A stretch of 64,000 nt of DNA from NCBI RefSeq assembly GCF_000725385.1, contig NZ_CP008884.1:806001-870000 (forward strand), read 5' to 3'. Positions within the stretch are counted from its first letter, which is position 1. The number at the start of each line of letters is the position of its first letter. This document shows positions 16,198 to 25,373 of this stretch, piece by piece. Source of the stretch: Dyella japonica A8 (GTDB lineage Bacteria; Pseudomonadota; Gammaproteobacteria; Xanthomonadales; Rhodanobacteraceae). The notes below the pieces were generated by a model. The model was given only the letters and a program-made list of their open reading frames with translations, searched no databases and had not been told where the DNA came from. Made by a program: the position numbers and the translations under genes.

Positions 16198-16896
16198 ATG
16201 ATCGAACTGCATTACTGGCCCACGCCCAACGGGCACAAGATCACCCTGTTCCTGGAAGAAGCCGCCGTTCCCTACACGATCAAGCCGGTGAACATCGGCC
16301 GGGGCGAGCAGTTCCAGCCCGCGTTCCTGGCCATTTCGCCGAACAACCGCATGCCGGCCATCGTGGATACCGCGCCGGCGGGCGGTGGCGATCCGCTCAG
16401 TGTGTTCGAGTCGGGTGCCATCCTGCAGTACCTGGCCGAAAAGACGGGCCGGTTCATGCCCGCCGACCTGCGTGGGAAATACACCGTGCTGGAATGGCTC
16501 TACTGGCAGGTGGGCGGGCTGGGCCCGATGCTGGGGCAGAACCACCACTTCAACCGCTACGCGCCGGAGAAGATCCCCTACGCCATCGACCGCTACGTCA
16601 ACGAGACGCGCCGCCTGTACGGCGTGCTGGACAAGCGCCTCAAAGGCCGCGCCTTCCTTGCTGGCAAGGACTACACCATTGCCGACATGGCCGCGTATCC
16701 CTGGATCGTGCCCTATGAAAACCAGGGCATGGCGCTGGAGGATTTCCCGCATCTGAAGGCCTGGTTCGAGGCCATACGCGAGCGCCCTGCAACGAAACGC
16801 GCGTATGCGCTGGGGGATGAGATCAAGGGCAAGTTCGACCTGAGCACCGATGAGGAAGCGCGCAAGATCCTGTTTGGTCAGGGCGCGAAAAGCTGA
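16198..16896 (+). CDS. yfcG: Glutathione-dependent disulfide-bond oxidoreductase, YfcG-like GST
   Basis: A 232-residue nu-class glutathione transferase. The N-terminal thioredoxin fold begins MIELHYWPTPNGHKITLFLE with the TPNGHK motif typical of YfcG/YghU. NNRMPAIVD (the cis-Pro loop) and ESGAILQYLAEKTG follow, then the helical domain with WQVGGLGPMLGQNHHFNRYAPE, nearly identical to E. coli YfcG as I recall it. These enzymes bind two glutathiones and reduce disulfides. An AAGGAAA site precedes the ATG. Confidence 0.9.
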   Translation: MIELHYWPTPNGHKITLFLEEAAVPYTIKPVNIGRGEQFQPAFLAISPNNRMPAIVDTAPAGGGDPLSVFESGAILQYLAEKTGRFMPADLRGKYTVLEWLYWQVGGLGPMLGQNHHFNRYAPEKIPYAIDRYVNETRRLYGVLDKRLKGRAFLAGKDYTIADMAAYPWIVPYENQGMALEDFPHLKAWFEAIRERPATKRAYALGDEIKGKFDLSTDEEARKILFGQGAKS

Positions 16897-16904
16897 GTCG
16901 GGTC

Positions 16905-17008
16905 CTCACCGTCATCCCCGCGAAGGCGGGGATCCCGTGCCTTTTTCGAGGCGTTGGGCAAGAACGAAAGACGCTGGATCCCTGCTTTCGCAGGGATGAC
17001 AGTGAGGG
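16905..17008. repeat. REP-like hairpin pair
   Basis: Left hairpin core CATCCCCGCGAAGGCGGGGA; right hairpin core CCCTGCTTTCGCAGGG in inverted orientation about 35 bases away. In this pair the two arms differ slightly from each other. It lies between the GST and DPP-IV genes on the same strand. Confidence 0.8.
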
Positions 17009-17165
17009 AGGAAGTGCGCTGCGAGACGATGATGATCGTTGCTGCACACGAGCCACCCATGCCGGCACTTCACATCTTTCCCGCAAAAACGCTGGTTTCC
17101 CCGCGCGCAACGCGTTCTAATCGCCGCTTGTTCTTACGTACGACGCGTCGCCCAAGGAAGTATTC

Positions 17166-19439
17166 ATGCGCGCCCTCCTCTTTGCCGCCCTCACGATGGT
17201 GGCCTTGCCGACCATGGCCGAAAAACTCACGATCGAACGCATCTTCGACGGTGGCAATCTTGCCGGTGCCGCGCCGCGCGGCCTGCAGATATCGCCCGAC
17301 GGCAACCGCGTCACCTTCCTGCGCGCCAGGCCGGATGACCAGAATCAGCTCGACCTGTGGGAATACGAGCTCAAGGGCGGCAAGACCCGTCTGCTGGTGG
17401 ACTCGAAGAAGCTCGAACCCCATGGCGAGCAGCTCTCGGATGCGGAAAAGGCGCGCCGTGAGCGCGAACGCACCGCCGGCCTGCACGGCATCGTGAGCTA
17501 CCAGTGGTCGCCGGACGGCAAGCAGCTGCTGATCCCGATCAACGGCAAGCTCTACGTCTACACGCTGGCGACCCCGGATGCGGCGCCGAAACAGCTCGAT
17601 ACCGGCGACAACGTGCTCGATCCCAGGATCTCGCCCAAGGGCCATTACGTGTCCTACGTGCGCGACCAGAACCTGTGGGTCATCGACCTGGCCAGCGGCG
17701 ACGCGAAGCAGCTCACCCACGATGGCGGCGGCACCGTGCACAACGGCGAGGCCGAGTTCGTCGCGCAGGAGGAAATGGACCGCAGCAGCGGCTATTGGTG
17801 GGCGCCCGATGATTCGGCCATCGCCTTCGAGCGCTACGACGAAGCCAAGGTACCGGTGACCAAGCGCACCGAGCTGTATGCCGACCACACCGACGTGATC
17901 GACCAGCGCTACCCCGCTGCCGGCACGCCCAACGTGGCGGTGAAGCTGGGCCTGGTCTCCCCGGCCGGCGGCCAGCCGCGCTGGGTCGACCTGGGCAAGG
18001 ACCCGGACATCTACCTGGTTCGCGTGAACTGGCTGCCGGACGGCAAGCACGTCAGCTACCAGCGCATGCCGCGCAGCCAGCAGAAACTGGACCTGCGCCT
18101 GGTGGATGCGAAGACGCTGGCGCAGCGCACCCTGCTCACCGAGACCAGCGATACCTGGATCAACCTCAACGACGACCTCAGCTTCCTCAAGGACGGCAAG
18201 AGCTTCCTGTGGGGCAGCGAGCGCAGCGGCTTCCACCACCTGTACCTGTACGGCCTGGACGGCACGCTCAAGCACGCGGTGAGCGAGGGTGACTGGCAAA
18301 TCGATGGCTTGCTGGCGGTGAACGAGCACGCCGGCACGGTGTACGTCGCCTCGAACAAGGACGCCGTGCCCGAGAAGCAGGTCTACGCGCTCAAGCTCGA
18401 CGGCAGCACCGCCAAGGCGCCGGTGCGCATCAGCCAGGGCGCGGGCATGCACGCCGCCACGTTCGCGCCGGACGGCAGCTTCTACCTGGACAACTTCTCC
18501 AGCGTCGACACACCGCCGCAGGTCAGCCTGCACAAGGCGGACGGCAGCCTGGTCACCTGGATCGAGCCCAACAAGCTCGACGAGAAGCATCCGTTCTGGC
18601 CCTACCGCGACAGCCTGATCAAGCCGGAATTCGGCACCCTCAAGGCGGCCGACGGGCAGATCCTGTACTACCGCCTGTACAAGCCGGCGGGCTTCGACCC
18701 CTCGAAGAAGTACCCCGTGTTCGACATGTACTACGGCGGCCCGCACGCGCAGATGGTTGCCAACCAGTGGGGCGACTACTTCAACCAGTACATGGCCAAC
18801 CAGGGTTTCGTGGTGTTCACGCTGGACAACCGGGGCATGGCCCGCCGCGGTCGCCAGTTCGACAGCGTGATCTACCAGCAGCTCGGCGCTGCCGAAGTGG
18901 ACGATCAGCTGGTCGGCATCCACTGGCTCAAGTCGCAGCCCTGGGTCGATGGCCGCCATATCGGTGTGTTCGGCTGGAGCTACGGTGGTTACATGACCAC
19001 CATGATGCTGGCCAAGGCTTCCAACGAACTGGCCGGCGGCGTGGCGGTGGCGCCGGTGACCAACTGGCGCCTGTACGACACGTTCTATACCGAGCGCTAT
19101 CTCGGCCGCCCGCAGGACAACGAGGCCGGCTACACCCGTAGCTCGCCGATGGCATGGCTGGATGGCCTCACGTCCAAGCTGTATCTCGTGCACGGCATGG
19201 CGGACGACAACGTGCTGTTCCTCAACTCCACCGAGCTGATGGCGGAGTTGCAGAAGCGGGGTACGCAGTTCCAGTTCATGGCCTATCCGGGGGCCAAGCA
19301 TGGGCTGAACCTGCCGGGGCAGCGCAGCCATGTGTACCACCTGATCGAGAATTTCTTTCAGCAGCAGGTGAGGGGTGTGGCGGTGCCGGTGGCGCCGAAG
19401 CCGGTGGCTCAACCGGCGGCGGCGGCCACGACGCGGTGA
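17166..19439 (+). CDS. Dipeptidyl peptidase IV-type S9 serine peptidase
   Basis: A 757-residue secreted peptidase with a signal peptide (MRALLFAALTMVALPTMA). An eight-bladed propeller region covers about residues 40-480, including QEEMDRSSGYWW, which carries the Glu pair that binds the substrate N-terminus in DPP-IV. The alpha/beta-hydrolase domain follows with nucleophile Ser605 in GWSYGGY, Asp near 680-681 in MADDNVLF and His712 in GAKHGLN. It should cleave X-Pro or X-Ala dipeptides in the periplasm. Such enzymes are typical of Stenotrophomonas, Xanthomonas and relatives. The C-terminal Pro/Ala tail is low-complexity. Confidence 0.92.
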   Translation: MRALLFAALTMVALPTMAEKLTIERIFDGGNLAGAAPRGLQISPDGNRVTFLRARPDDQNQLDLWEYELKGGKTRLLVDSKKLEPHGEQLSDAEKARRERERTAGLHGIVSYQWSPDGKQLLIPINGKLYVYTLATPDAAPKQLDTGDNVLDPRISPKGHYVSYVRDQNLWVIDLASGDAKQLTHDGGGTVHNGEAEFVAQEEMDRSSGYWWAPDDSAIAFERYDEAKVPVTKRTELYADHTDVIDQRYPAAGTPNVAVKLGLVSPAGGQPRWVDLGKDPDIYLVRVNWLPDGKHVSYQRMPRSQQKLDLRLVDAKTLAQRTLLTETSDTWINLNDDLSFLKDGKSFLWGSERSGFHHLYLYGLDGTLKHAVSEGDWQIDGLLAVNEHAGTVYVASNKDAVPEKQVYALKLDGSTAKAPVRISQGAGMHAATFAPDGSFYLDNFSSVDTPPQVSLHKADGSLVTWIEPNKLDEKHPFWPYRDSLIKPEFGTLKAADGQILYYRLYKPAGFDPSKKYPVFDMYYGGPHAQMVANQWGDYFNQYMANQGFVVFTLDNRGMARRGRQFDSVIYQQLGAAEVDDQLVGIHWLKSQPWVDGRHIGVFGWSYGGYMTTMMLAKASNELAGGVAVAPVTNWRLYDTFYTERYLGRPQDNEAGYTRSSPMAWLDGLTSKLYLVHGMADDNVLFLNSTELMAELQKRGTQFQFMAYPGAKHGLNLPGQRSHVYHLIENFFQQQVRGVAVPVAPKPVAQPAAAATTR

Positions 19440-19447
19440 CCTTCGCT

Positions 19448-19583
19448 CGTCATTCCGGCGCAGGCCGGAATCCAGTTTCAGCATGGTCGGGTTTTCGCCG
19501 TGGAGCCAAGAGCCTTGCCGACGGTCGCGACAACCCGCCACTGACGCTACTGGATTCCGGCCTGCGCCGGAATGACGGGTAGG
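19448..19583. repeat. REP-like hairpin pair
   Basis: Arms CATTCCGGCGCAGGCCGGAA and its mirror, about 80 bases apart. The two arms match each other exactly but differ from other pairs in the window. Confidence 0.85.
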
Positions 19584-19637
19584 AGGCGTTCGGGCTTGGG
19601 TGATGTTCGTCCTTGAACGAGGCGAAGCCGCAAAAAG

Positions 19638-19665
19638 AAAAGGCCGGCATCTAGCCGGCCTTTTT
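19638..19665. terminator. Bidirectional terminator
   Basis: Stem AAAAGGCCGGC / GCCGGCCTTTT with an ATCTA loop, flanked by A-rich and T-rich runs. It serves the convergent DPP-IV gene and the minus-strand hypothetical gene. Confidence 0.85.
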
Positions 19666-19683
19666 CATGCAAAGCAACATCGG

Positions 19684-20298
19684 TCAGTGCGCGTGCCCCA
19701 CACCCGAATCGCCCTGCTCCAGCGGCGGTGGCGTGCCGGCCACGGCGAGCAGCGACGTGGCGTAGCCGTCCTCGATGCTGACGGTGGACACCTCATCCCA
19801 CGAGAAGAACGACGCCTCCCGCAGCCATTCGGCGTCGGGCGAGATCTCCTGCAGGTTGAAGCCGTCCTCTTCCGCGCTGATCAGGCGGCCGATGTAGCAG
19901 ACCTCTGACTCATCCTCGCTGTCCACGTGCACGCCGATCACCGGCGCCTGCGCGGCCGCGGCCTGGATCACGCTGCGGATGTCGTCCAGCGGGAATCCCC
20001 GCGGGGTGCGCGGCATCAGGTGCTTCAGGGCCAGCGCCTTCTCCATGAAGGGCGCGTGCTTGTCGGGCGCCTCCAGTTCGGAGACGTCGCGGTGACGCAT
20101 CACGTACATACCGTCGTAGGTGATGCCGTCGCCGACGACCCACAGCAAAAAGAATTCACGACCCACACCGCCCACGTAACCGCAGAAGCTGCCGTGTTCG
20201 AGTTCGCCGCGCCACAACCGGACCAGCTGGTGCTGCTGCTGCGCTTCGCGAAGCTGGGCGCGCTGGCCGGTGGTCTTCAGTTCAATCACATTTCCCAT
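19684..20298 (-). CDS. Conserved hypothetical protein downstream of hslU
   Basis: A 204-residue acidic protein beginning MGNVIELKTTGQRAQLREAQ, with no signal peptide or membrane segment. It contains YVGGVGREFFLLWVVGDGIT and YDGMYVMRHRDVSELEAP, which look like SH3- or LSm-type strands. Not assigned to a named family. The ATG at 20298 is preferred over an in-frame TTG six bases earlier. It begins 36 bases after hslU ends and is probably the last gene of that transcription unit. The C-terminus is His/Gly-rich (SGVGHAH). Confidence 0.75.
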   Translation of the reverse strand: MGNVIELKTTGQRAQLREAQQQHQLVRLWRGELEHGSFCGYVGGVGREFFLLWVVGDGITYDGMYVMRHRDVSELEAPDKHAPFMEKALALKHLMPRTPRGFPLDDIRSVIQAAAAQAPVIGVHVDSEDESEVCYIGRLISAEEDGFNLQEISPDAEWLREASFFSWDEVSTVSIEDGYATSLLAVAGTPPPLEQGDSGVGHAH

Positions 20299-20334
20299 GG
20301 TCAAAATTTTACCAGCCCGGGGCTTTCCCCTTGT

Positions 20335-21672
20335 TTACAGGATGTAACGCGACAAATCTTCGTCCTGGACGAGCATTCCGAGGTTTTTATCCACATATTC
20401 GGCGTCAATCAGGTAGTTTTCGCCGGATTTGTCAGCCGCTTCGTAGGAGATCTTCTCCAGCAACCGCTCCATCACCGTGTGCAGGCGGCGGGCGCCGATG
20501 TTCTCGGTCCGCTCATTCACCTGGAAGGCCACCTCGGCCAGCCGGTCCACCCCGGACTCCGTGAAATTGACCGTCACGCCCTCGGTGCCCAGCAGCGCAA
20601 TGTACTGCTTGGTCAAGGCGTTATGCGGCTCGCGCAGGATGCGCTTGAAGTCCTCGACCGACAGCGCCGACAGCTCCACACGGATCGGCAGGCGGCCCTG
20701 CAGCTCCGGGATCAGGTCCGAGGGCTTGGCCAGCGAGAACGCGCCGGAGGCGATGAACAGCATGTGGTCGGTCTTGATCGGGCCGTACTTGGTCGACACG
20801 GTGGAGCCTTCCACCAGCGGCAGCAGGTCGCGCTGCACGCCTTCGCGGCTCACGCCCGCACCACCCCATTCGGAGCGCTGGGCGATCTTGTCGATCTCGT
20901 CGATGAAGACGATGCCGTTCTGCTCGGCCACCTGCATGGCCTGGGCGCGCACCTCTTCCTCGTTGAGCAGCTTGGCGGCTTCTTCGTCGATCAGCATGGG
21001 ACGCGCTGCCTTGATGGCGACCTTGCGCTGCTGGGTCTTGGCGCCGCCGATGTTCTGGAACATCTGGCGCAGCTGCTGGCCCATCTCCTCCATGCCCGGC
21101 GGCGACATGATTTCCACGCCCACGTTCATGGCGAAGTCCAGCTCGATCTCGCGCTCGTCCAGCGCGCCTTCGCGCAGCTGCTTGCGCAGCTTCTGGCGGG
21201 TGTCGTTCTGCTCGGCGCTGGGGGCGGCGTCGTGGGACCAGTCGGTCGGCGTCTGGCGGCGCGGTAGCAGGGCGTCGAGGATGCGATCCTCGGCGCGGTC
21301 TTCGGCCTGGGTGCGCACGCGCTTCATGGCCTGCTCGCGGGTGAGCTTGTAGGCCACATCGGCGAGGTCGCGGACGATGGATTCAACGTCCTTGCCCACG
21401 TAGCCCACCTCGGTGAACTTGGTGGCTTCCACCTTCACGAACGGCGCGTTGGCCAGCGTGGCGAGGCGGCGGGCAATCTCGGTCTTGCCCACGCCGGTGG
21501 GACCGATCATCAGGATGTTCTTGGGCGTGACTTCGTCGCGCAGCGTGGGTTCGAGCTGCATGCGGCGCCAGCGGTTGCGCAGCGCAATGGCCACGGCGCG
21601 CTTGGCGTCGTGCTGGCCGATGATGTAGCGGTCGAGTTCGTTGACGATTTCGCGGGGTGTCAGTTCGGACAT
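20335..21672 (-). CDS. hslU: ATP-dependent protease ATPase subunit HslU
   Basis: HslU is the hexameric unfoldase that feeds substrates to HslV. The 445-residue protein starts [20 protein letters not shown], has Walker [10 protein letters not shown] near residue 56, an I-domain insertion (about 110-240) and Walker [11 protein letters not shown], and ends in the conserved RYIL tail that docks into HslV. A longer open frame upstream is REP sequence and part of hslV, so the ATG at 21672 is used. A REP pair fills the gap to hslV. Confidence 0.97.
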   Translation of the reverse strand: MSELTPREIVNELDRYIIGQHDAKRAVAIALRNRWRRMQLEPTLRDEVTPKNILMIGPTGVGKTEIARRLATLANAPFVKVEATKFTEVGYVGKDVESIVRDLADVAYKLTREQAMKRVRTQAEDRAEDRILDALLPRRQTPTDWSHDAAPSAEQNDTRQKLRKQLREGALDEREIELDFAMNVGVEIMSPPGMEEMGQQLRQMFQNIGGAKTQQRKVAIKAARPMLIDEEAAKLLNEEEVRAQAMQVAEQNGIVFIDEIDKIAQRSEWGGAGVSREGVQRDLLPLVEGSTVSTKYGPIKTDHMLFIASGAFSLAKPSDLIPELQGRLPIRVELSALSVEDFKRILREPHNALTKQYIALLGTEGVTVNFTESGVDRLAEVAFQVNERTENIGARRLHTVMERLLEKISYEAADKSGENYLIDAEYVDKNLGMLVQDEDLSRYIL

Positions 21673-21701
21673 GGGGTCACCGGCAAAGTGTTGGTTTCTT
21701 G

Positions 21702-21786
21702 CCGTCATTCCCGCGAAGGCGGGAATCCAGTGTCGTTGGCCTTTGACAGGCGCTGGATTCCCGCCTTCGCGGGAATGACGGTGAGG
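21702..21786. repeat. REP-like hairpin pair inside the hslV-hslU gap
   Basis: Arms CATTCCCGCGAAGGCGGGAA and the exact mirror, only about 17 bases apart, so the whole unit could fold into one long cruciform. It occupies most of the 134 bases between two genes whose products must be made in proportion. Confidence 0.9.
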
Positions 21787-21806
21787 AGGGCCGTCGCGCC
21801 TTGCGC

Positions 21807-22340
21807 TTACAGCTCCTCGATCGAGGTGTTGTGGTTGGTGTAGATGCAGATGTCGCCGGCGATCTTCAGCGCCCGCTCGACAATCTCGCGCGAATCCATC
21901 TCGGTGTTCTCCAGCAGCGCCAGCGCGGCGGACTGCGCGTACGGGCCGCCGGAGCCGATGGCGATCAGGCCGTGCTCGGGTTCCAGCACGTCGCCGTTGC
22001 CGGAGATCAGCAGCGAAGCATCCTTGTCGGCCACCGCCAGCATGGCTTCCAGACGGCCCAGGCGGCGGTCGGTGCGCCATTCCTTGGCCAGCTCCACGGC
22101 TGAGCGGGTCAGGTTGCCGCCGTGCTTGTCCAGCTTCTGCTCGAACAGCTCGAACAGGGTGAAGGCATCGGCGGTGGCGCCGGCGAAGCCCGCCAGCACG
22201 TTGCCCTTGCCCAGGCGGCGGATCTTGCGGGCGTTGGCCTTCATCACCGTGTTGCCGAGGGTGACCTGGCCGTCACCACCGATCACGACGCGCCCGTTGC
22301 GGCGCACCGAGACGATGGTGGTTGCGTGAAAGGATTCCAT
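21807..22340 (-). CDS. hslV: ATP-dependent protease proteolytic subunit HslV
   Basis: HslV is a proteasome-like threonine peptidase forming two hexameric rings. The 177-residue precursor is MESFHA followed by [20 protein letters not shown]; the new N-terminal Thr7 is the nucleophile after removal of six residues. [15 protein letters not shown] and NTSIEEL are family-conserved. It is transcribed with hslU downstream and probably belongs to the dapF-xerC unit upstream. Confidence 0.97.
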   Translation of the reverse strand: MESFHATTIVSVRRNGRVVIGGDGQVTLGNTVMKANARKIRRLGKGNVLAGFAGATADAFTLFELFEQKLDKHGGNLTRSAVELAKEWRTDRRLGRLEAMLAVADKDASLLISGNGDVLEPEHGLIAIGSGGPYAQSAALALLENTEMDSREIVERALKIAGDICIYTNHNTSIEEL

Positions 22341-22424
22341 GCGGGACTCCGTAAAGAGTGAATTCGCCTGAGTTTGGGGCCGTGGGGGCGGAATCCAAGC
22401 GGGGAGGCGTACCGGGGCGTCCCT

Positions 22425-22510
22425 TGTGGGAGCGCACCCTGTGCGCGACTGACCTTCAGGCGGAGCGTTACCGGCGTGGCGCCCTGTCGCGCACAGGGTG
22501 CGCTCCCACA
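22425..22510. repeat. TGTGGGAGCGCACCCTGTGC inverted pair
   Basis: Second-family palindrome pair with a spacer of about 38 bases. It lies between glpM and hslV and so inside an apparent operon. Confidence 0.85.
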
Positions 22511-22523
22511 GGTGCGCGAGGCG

Positions 22524-22868
22524 TTACCGCCGGTTCCAGGCCACGACAAGAAACCCGGCCACCAGACACCACACCAGCAGCGCCGTGCCCAACGCCGGCA
22601 GCAGCCGCAGGCGGGCCACCAGCCAGTACAGGGACGCCAGGTAGGCCAGGTACGGCACCACCGCCCACATGCCGAACGCGATGGTGGCGCGCAGGTCGGC
22701 TGTGCCGCGCTCGCTGCCGACGATGTAGTGGGCCATCAACGCAAAGGTGGGGAACAGCGGCAGCAGGCCGGCGATGTAGTAGTTGCGCGTGCGGGACAGC
22801 AGGCCGATCAGCAGCACCATCAGCGCGCCGATGAGTGCCTTGATCAGCAGGTTCATCGCACCGGTCAT
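22524..22868 (-). CDS. GlpM family membrane protein
   Basis: A 114-residue integral membrane protein with four hydrophobic segments (starting near residues 5, 30, 62 and 88). The N-terminal MNLLIKALIGALMVLLIGLL and YYIAGLLPLFPTFALMAHYI match the GlpM family, whose biochemical role is unclear. Its start overlaps the xerC stop by four bases, which implies translational coupling. Confidence 0.75.
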   Translation of the reverse strand: MTGAMNLLIKALIGALMVLLIGLLSRTRNYYIAGLLPLFPTFALMAHYIVGSERGTADLRATIAFGMWAVVPYLAYLASLYWLVARLRLLPALGTALLVWCLVAGFLVVAWNRR

Positions 22869-23752
22869 TTGCGCTTGGCGCGCGGATGCGCGGCGTCATA
22901 AACGCGCGCCAGGTGCTGGAAATCCAGGTGGGTGTAGATCTGCGTGGTGGCGATGTCGGCGTGGCCCAGCAACTCCTGCACCGCGCGCAGGTCGCCCGAC
23001 GATTCCAGCATATGGCTGGCGAACGTGTGGCGAAGCAGATGCGGATGGATGTGCTTGGCCATGCCCTGCTGCACGGCCAGCGTTTTCAGGCGCAGCTGCA
23101 CGGTGCGGGGGTTGATCGGCGCCCCGCCGCGTCCTTTGAACACCGGCTGCTCGGGCACCATGCCCTCCTTCTCGCCCAGCGCACGCAACGCCGCCACGGC
23201 ATGGCGACCCACGGGAACGATGCGCGTCTTGCTGCCCTTGCCCAGCACGCGCACTTCGCCCTGTTGCAGATCCAGGTCGATCCAGCGCAGGCCGGTGAGT
23301 TCGGACAGGCGCAGGCCGGAGGAATAGAACAGCTCCAGCATCGCGCGGTCGCGAACATTCAGCGCGCCCTCGCTCTGTGTTTCCACCAGCGTGGTGGCCT
23401 CGTCCACGTCGAGCACCTGCGGCAGCTTGCGATGCACCTTGGGGCCGCGCACGCCGGCCAGCGGATCGTGATCCAGCAGGCCCTCGCGCGTCAGCTGGCG
23501 GAACAGGCTGCGGCAGGAGGACAGCAGCCGCTGCAGGCTCTTCGGCGACAGGCCGGCCCGGTGTTCAGTCGCCACGAAGCCGCGCATGCGGTTGGGTTCG
23601 AGTGCGTCGAAGCTGGCGATGCCCTGGGTGTCCATCCACCGCAGCAACTTGGCCAGGTCACGACGGTAACCGTCCACCGTGTGCGCCGACGCCTGCCGCT
23701 CACCCGCCAGCCGGGCGAGCCATGCGTCGACATGATCCTGCGGTTTTGACAT
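22865..23752 (-). CDS. xerC: Tyrosine recombinase XerC
   Basis: XerC with XerD resolves chromosome dimers at dif, activated by FtsK. The 295-residue protein has the N-terminal SAM-like core-binding domain and the catalytic domain with Arg in SSGLRLSELTGL, His/Arg in HLLRHTFASHM, His in LLGHADIATTQIYTH and nucleophile Tyr in the final motif. It follows the DUF484 gene by nine bases and overlaps glpM. The DUF484-xerC order is the classical one. Confidence 0.96.
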   Translation of the reverse strand: MSKPQDHVDAWLARLAGERQASAHTVDGYRRDLAKLLRWMDTQGIASFDALEPNRMRGFVATEHRAGLSPKSLQRLLSSCRSLFRQLTREGLLDHDPLAGVRGPKVHRKLPQVLDVDEATTLVETQSEGALNVRDRAMLELFYSSGLRLSELTGLRWIDLDLQQGEVRVLGKGSKTRIVPVGRHAVAALRALGEKEGMVPEQPVFKGRGGAPINPRTVQLRLKTLAVQQGMAKHIHPHLLRHTFASHMLESSGDLRAVQELLGHADIATTQIYTHLDFQHLARVYDAAHPRAKRK

Positions 23753-23761
23753 GGAAGGCGC

Positions 23762-24445
23762 TTACAGAACTTCCTGCGAACGGAGCAGCGCGGCGGTGAC
23801 GGTGCCTGCGATCATCTTCAGGAACACCGTGCCCATGCCGGGCTGGAAATGGTCCAGGTCGCCGCTGCCGATGGCCAGGATGCCGAACTCACCCAGCGGC
23901 ATCATCGCGGCGGAGCGGATCTCCGGCGCGTGGTCGCCGAACAGGCGGTACAGGCGCTCGGCCGAGAGTCGGCCGGCAATGGGTTCATGGTGGGCGAGGA
24001 AATCGCCGAACTCCGGTACCTGCGAGCGGCCGCCCGGCACGTGCACCAGCCAGTCGGCCGGGGGCAGGCCCACCGGTCCGAACAGCATCAGGCGGACCTG
24101 GTCGGTCTGGAAATCCTCCGACAACCGCGCCACCACGCTGCGCGCGGCGACGGCCGGCGTGCCGGCGCGCAGCACGGCGAGATTGAGCTCGTGCACGCGC
24201 TGCATCAACCGCTCGTTTTCAGCGGCGATGCCGATCAGCGTGGCCAGCTGCTGCTCCAGCTCCGCGTTCTTCTCGCGCAGGCTCTGCAACTGGTAGACGG
24301 CCAGTGAAGCGACCCGACCCTGTTCGCGCGGCAGCGTGAGCTGGGCGGCGATGTCGGGGTAATCGCTAAGGAACTCCGGATGACGGCGCAGGTAGGCCGC
24401 AACGTCGCTGGCGGAAAGCGTGTCGGCGGTGGCGGTGTCGGACAT
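23762..24445 (-). CDS. DUF484 family protein
   Basis: A 227-residue protein with a short N-terminal helical part (SASDVAAYLRRHPEFLSDYP), a coiled coil (about residues 55-85) and a GAF-like C-terminal domain. This is the DUF484 (YigA) family, encoded between dapF and xerC in most gammaproteobacteria. Its role is not established. It lies nine bases upstream of xerC. Confidence 0.88.
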   Translation of the reverse strand: MSDTATADTLSASDVAAYLRRHPEFLSDYPDIAAQLTLPREQGRVASLAVYQLQSLREKNAELEQQLATLIGIAAENERLMQRVHELNLAVLRAGTPAVAARSVVARLSEDFQTDQVRLMLFGPVGLPPADWLVHVPGGRSQVPEFGDFLAHHEPIAGRLSAERLYRLFGDHAPEIRSAAMMPLGEFGILAIGSGDLDHFQPGMGTVFLKMIAGTVTAALLRSQEVL

Positions 24446-24539
24446 GGGTACCTCTACCTCGGCGAAGTCGATGCGGCGCGGGCCCGAGTGTGCGATGCCC
24501 GGCCACCGGCTTTCAACCGGACAAGGAGGAAACGGCCGT

Positions 24540-25373
24540 TCAGCCCAGCCACTCGCCCTCGAAAGCGAAGTCCGCCGGCCCGGTCATCCACAGGGTGTGC
24601 CCCGGACCCGCCCAGTCGATGGTGAGCGTGCCGCCGGGCAGGGTGACCTTCACCCGTTCATCCACCTCGTCGCGCAGGCGCAACACGGCCATGGCCGCGC
24701 ATGCACCGGTGCCGCAGGCCAGCGTCCAGCCGCTGCCGCGCTCATGCACGCGCAGGCGCAGCTGGCCCCGATCGATCTTCTGCACGAATCCGGCGTTAGC
24801 GCCCTCGGGGAACCGTTCATGCGTGGTCAGCAGCGGGCCGAGCCGATACAGGGCCGGTGCCTGCAGGTCCGCCACCTCGACCACGGCATGGGGGTTGCCC
24901 ATCGACAGCGAGCCGATCTCCAGCACGTTGCCGCCCACATCGATGGCGTAACGATCTGCCGTGGCATCAGCGCGGAAGGGAATGCGCGAGGGCTCAAGCA
25001 TCGGCACGCCCATGTCCACGGTGACCTCGTTCGGGCCAATAAGCCGCACCGACACCGGCCCGGAGGGGCTCTCCAGCCGCACCAGCTCGCCGATGGAGAG
25101 CTCGCCCGCGCGGTGCAGCCATGCCGCCACGCAGCGCACGCCGTTGCCGCATTGCCCCGACGGCGTGCCGTCGGCGTTCCAGATGCCGTAATAGAACGCG
25201 CACGACCCGTCGCGCGGCGGTTCGATGCTGATCAGCTGGTCGAAGCCGACGCCAGTGTGGCGGTCCGCGATGGCGCGGATCTGTTCCGCATCAAGCGGAA
25301 ACGCGCCGTGGCGGCAATCGACCATCACGAAGTCGTTGCCGATGCCATGCATCTTGGAGAAGGGAAGCGCCAT
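24540..25373 (-). CDS. dapF: Diaminopimelate epimerase
   Basis: DapF converts LL- to meso-diaminopimelate for lysine and peptidoglycan. The 277-residue protein starts MALPFSKMHGIGNDFVMVDC. The catalytic cysteines are visible in DGTPSGQCGNGVRCVAAW (first) and LACGTGACAAMAVL (second). The start ATG overlaps the lptM stop by one base, so the two are translationally coupled. Confidence 0.97.
   Translation of the reverse strand: MALPFSKMHGIGNDFVMVDCRHGAFPLDAEQIRAIADRHTGVGFDQLISIEPPRDGSCAFYYGIWNADGTPSGQCGNGVRCVAAWLHRAGELSIGELVRLESPSGPVSVRLIGPNEVTVDMGVPMLEPSRIPFRADATADRYAIDVGGNVLEIGSLSMGNPHAVVEVADLQAPALYRLGPLLTTHERFPEGANAGFVQKIDRGQLRLRVHERGSGWTLACGTGACAAMAVLRLRDEVDERVKVTLPGGTLTIDWAGPGHTLWMTGPADFAFEGEWLG

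Noticed and set aside
17070..19541. An 823-codon minus-strand frame opposite the DPP-IV gene
   Set aside because: The plus-strand gene has a signal peptide and a complete catalytic triad. The antisense frame has no recognisable feature.
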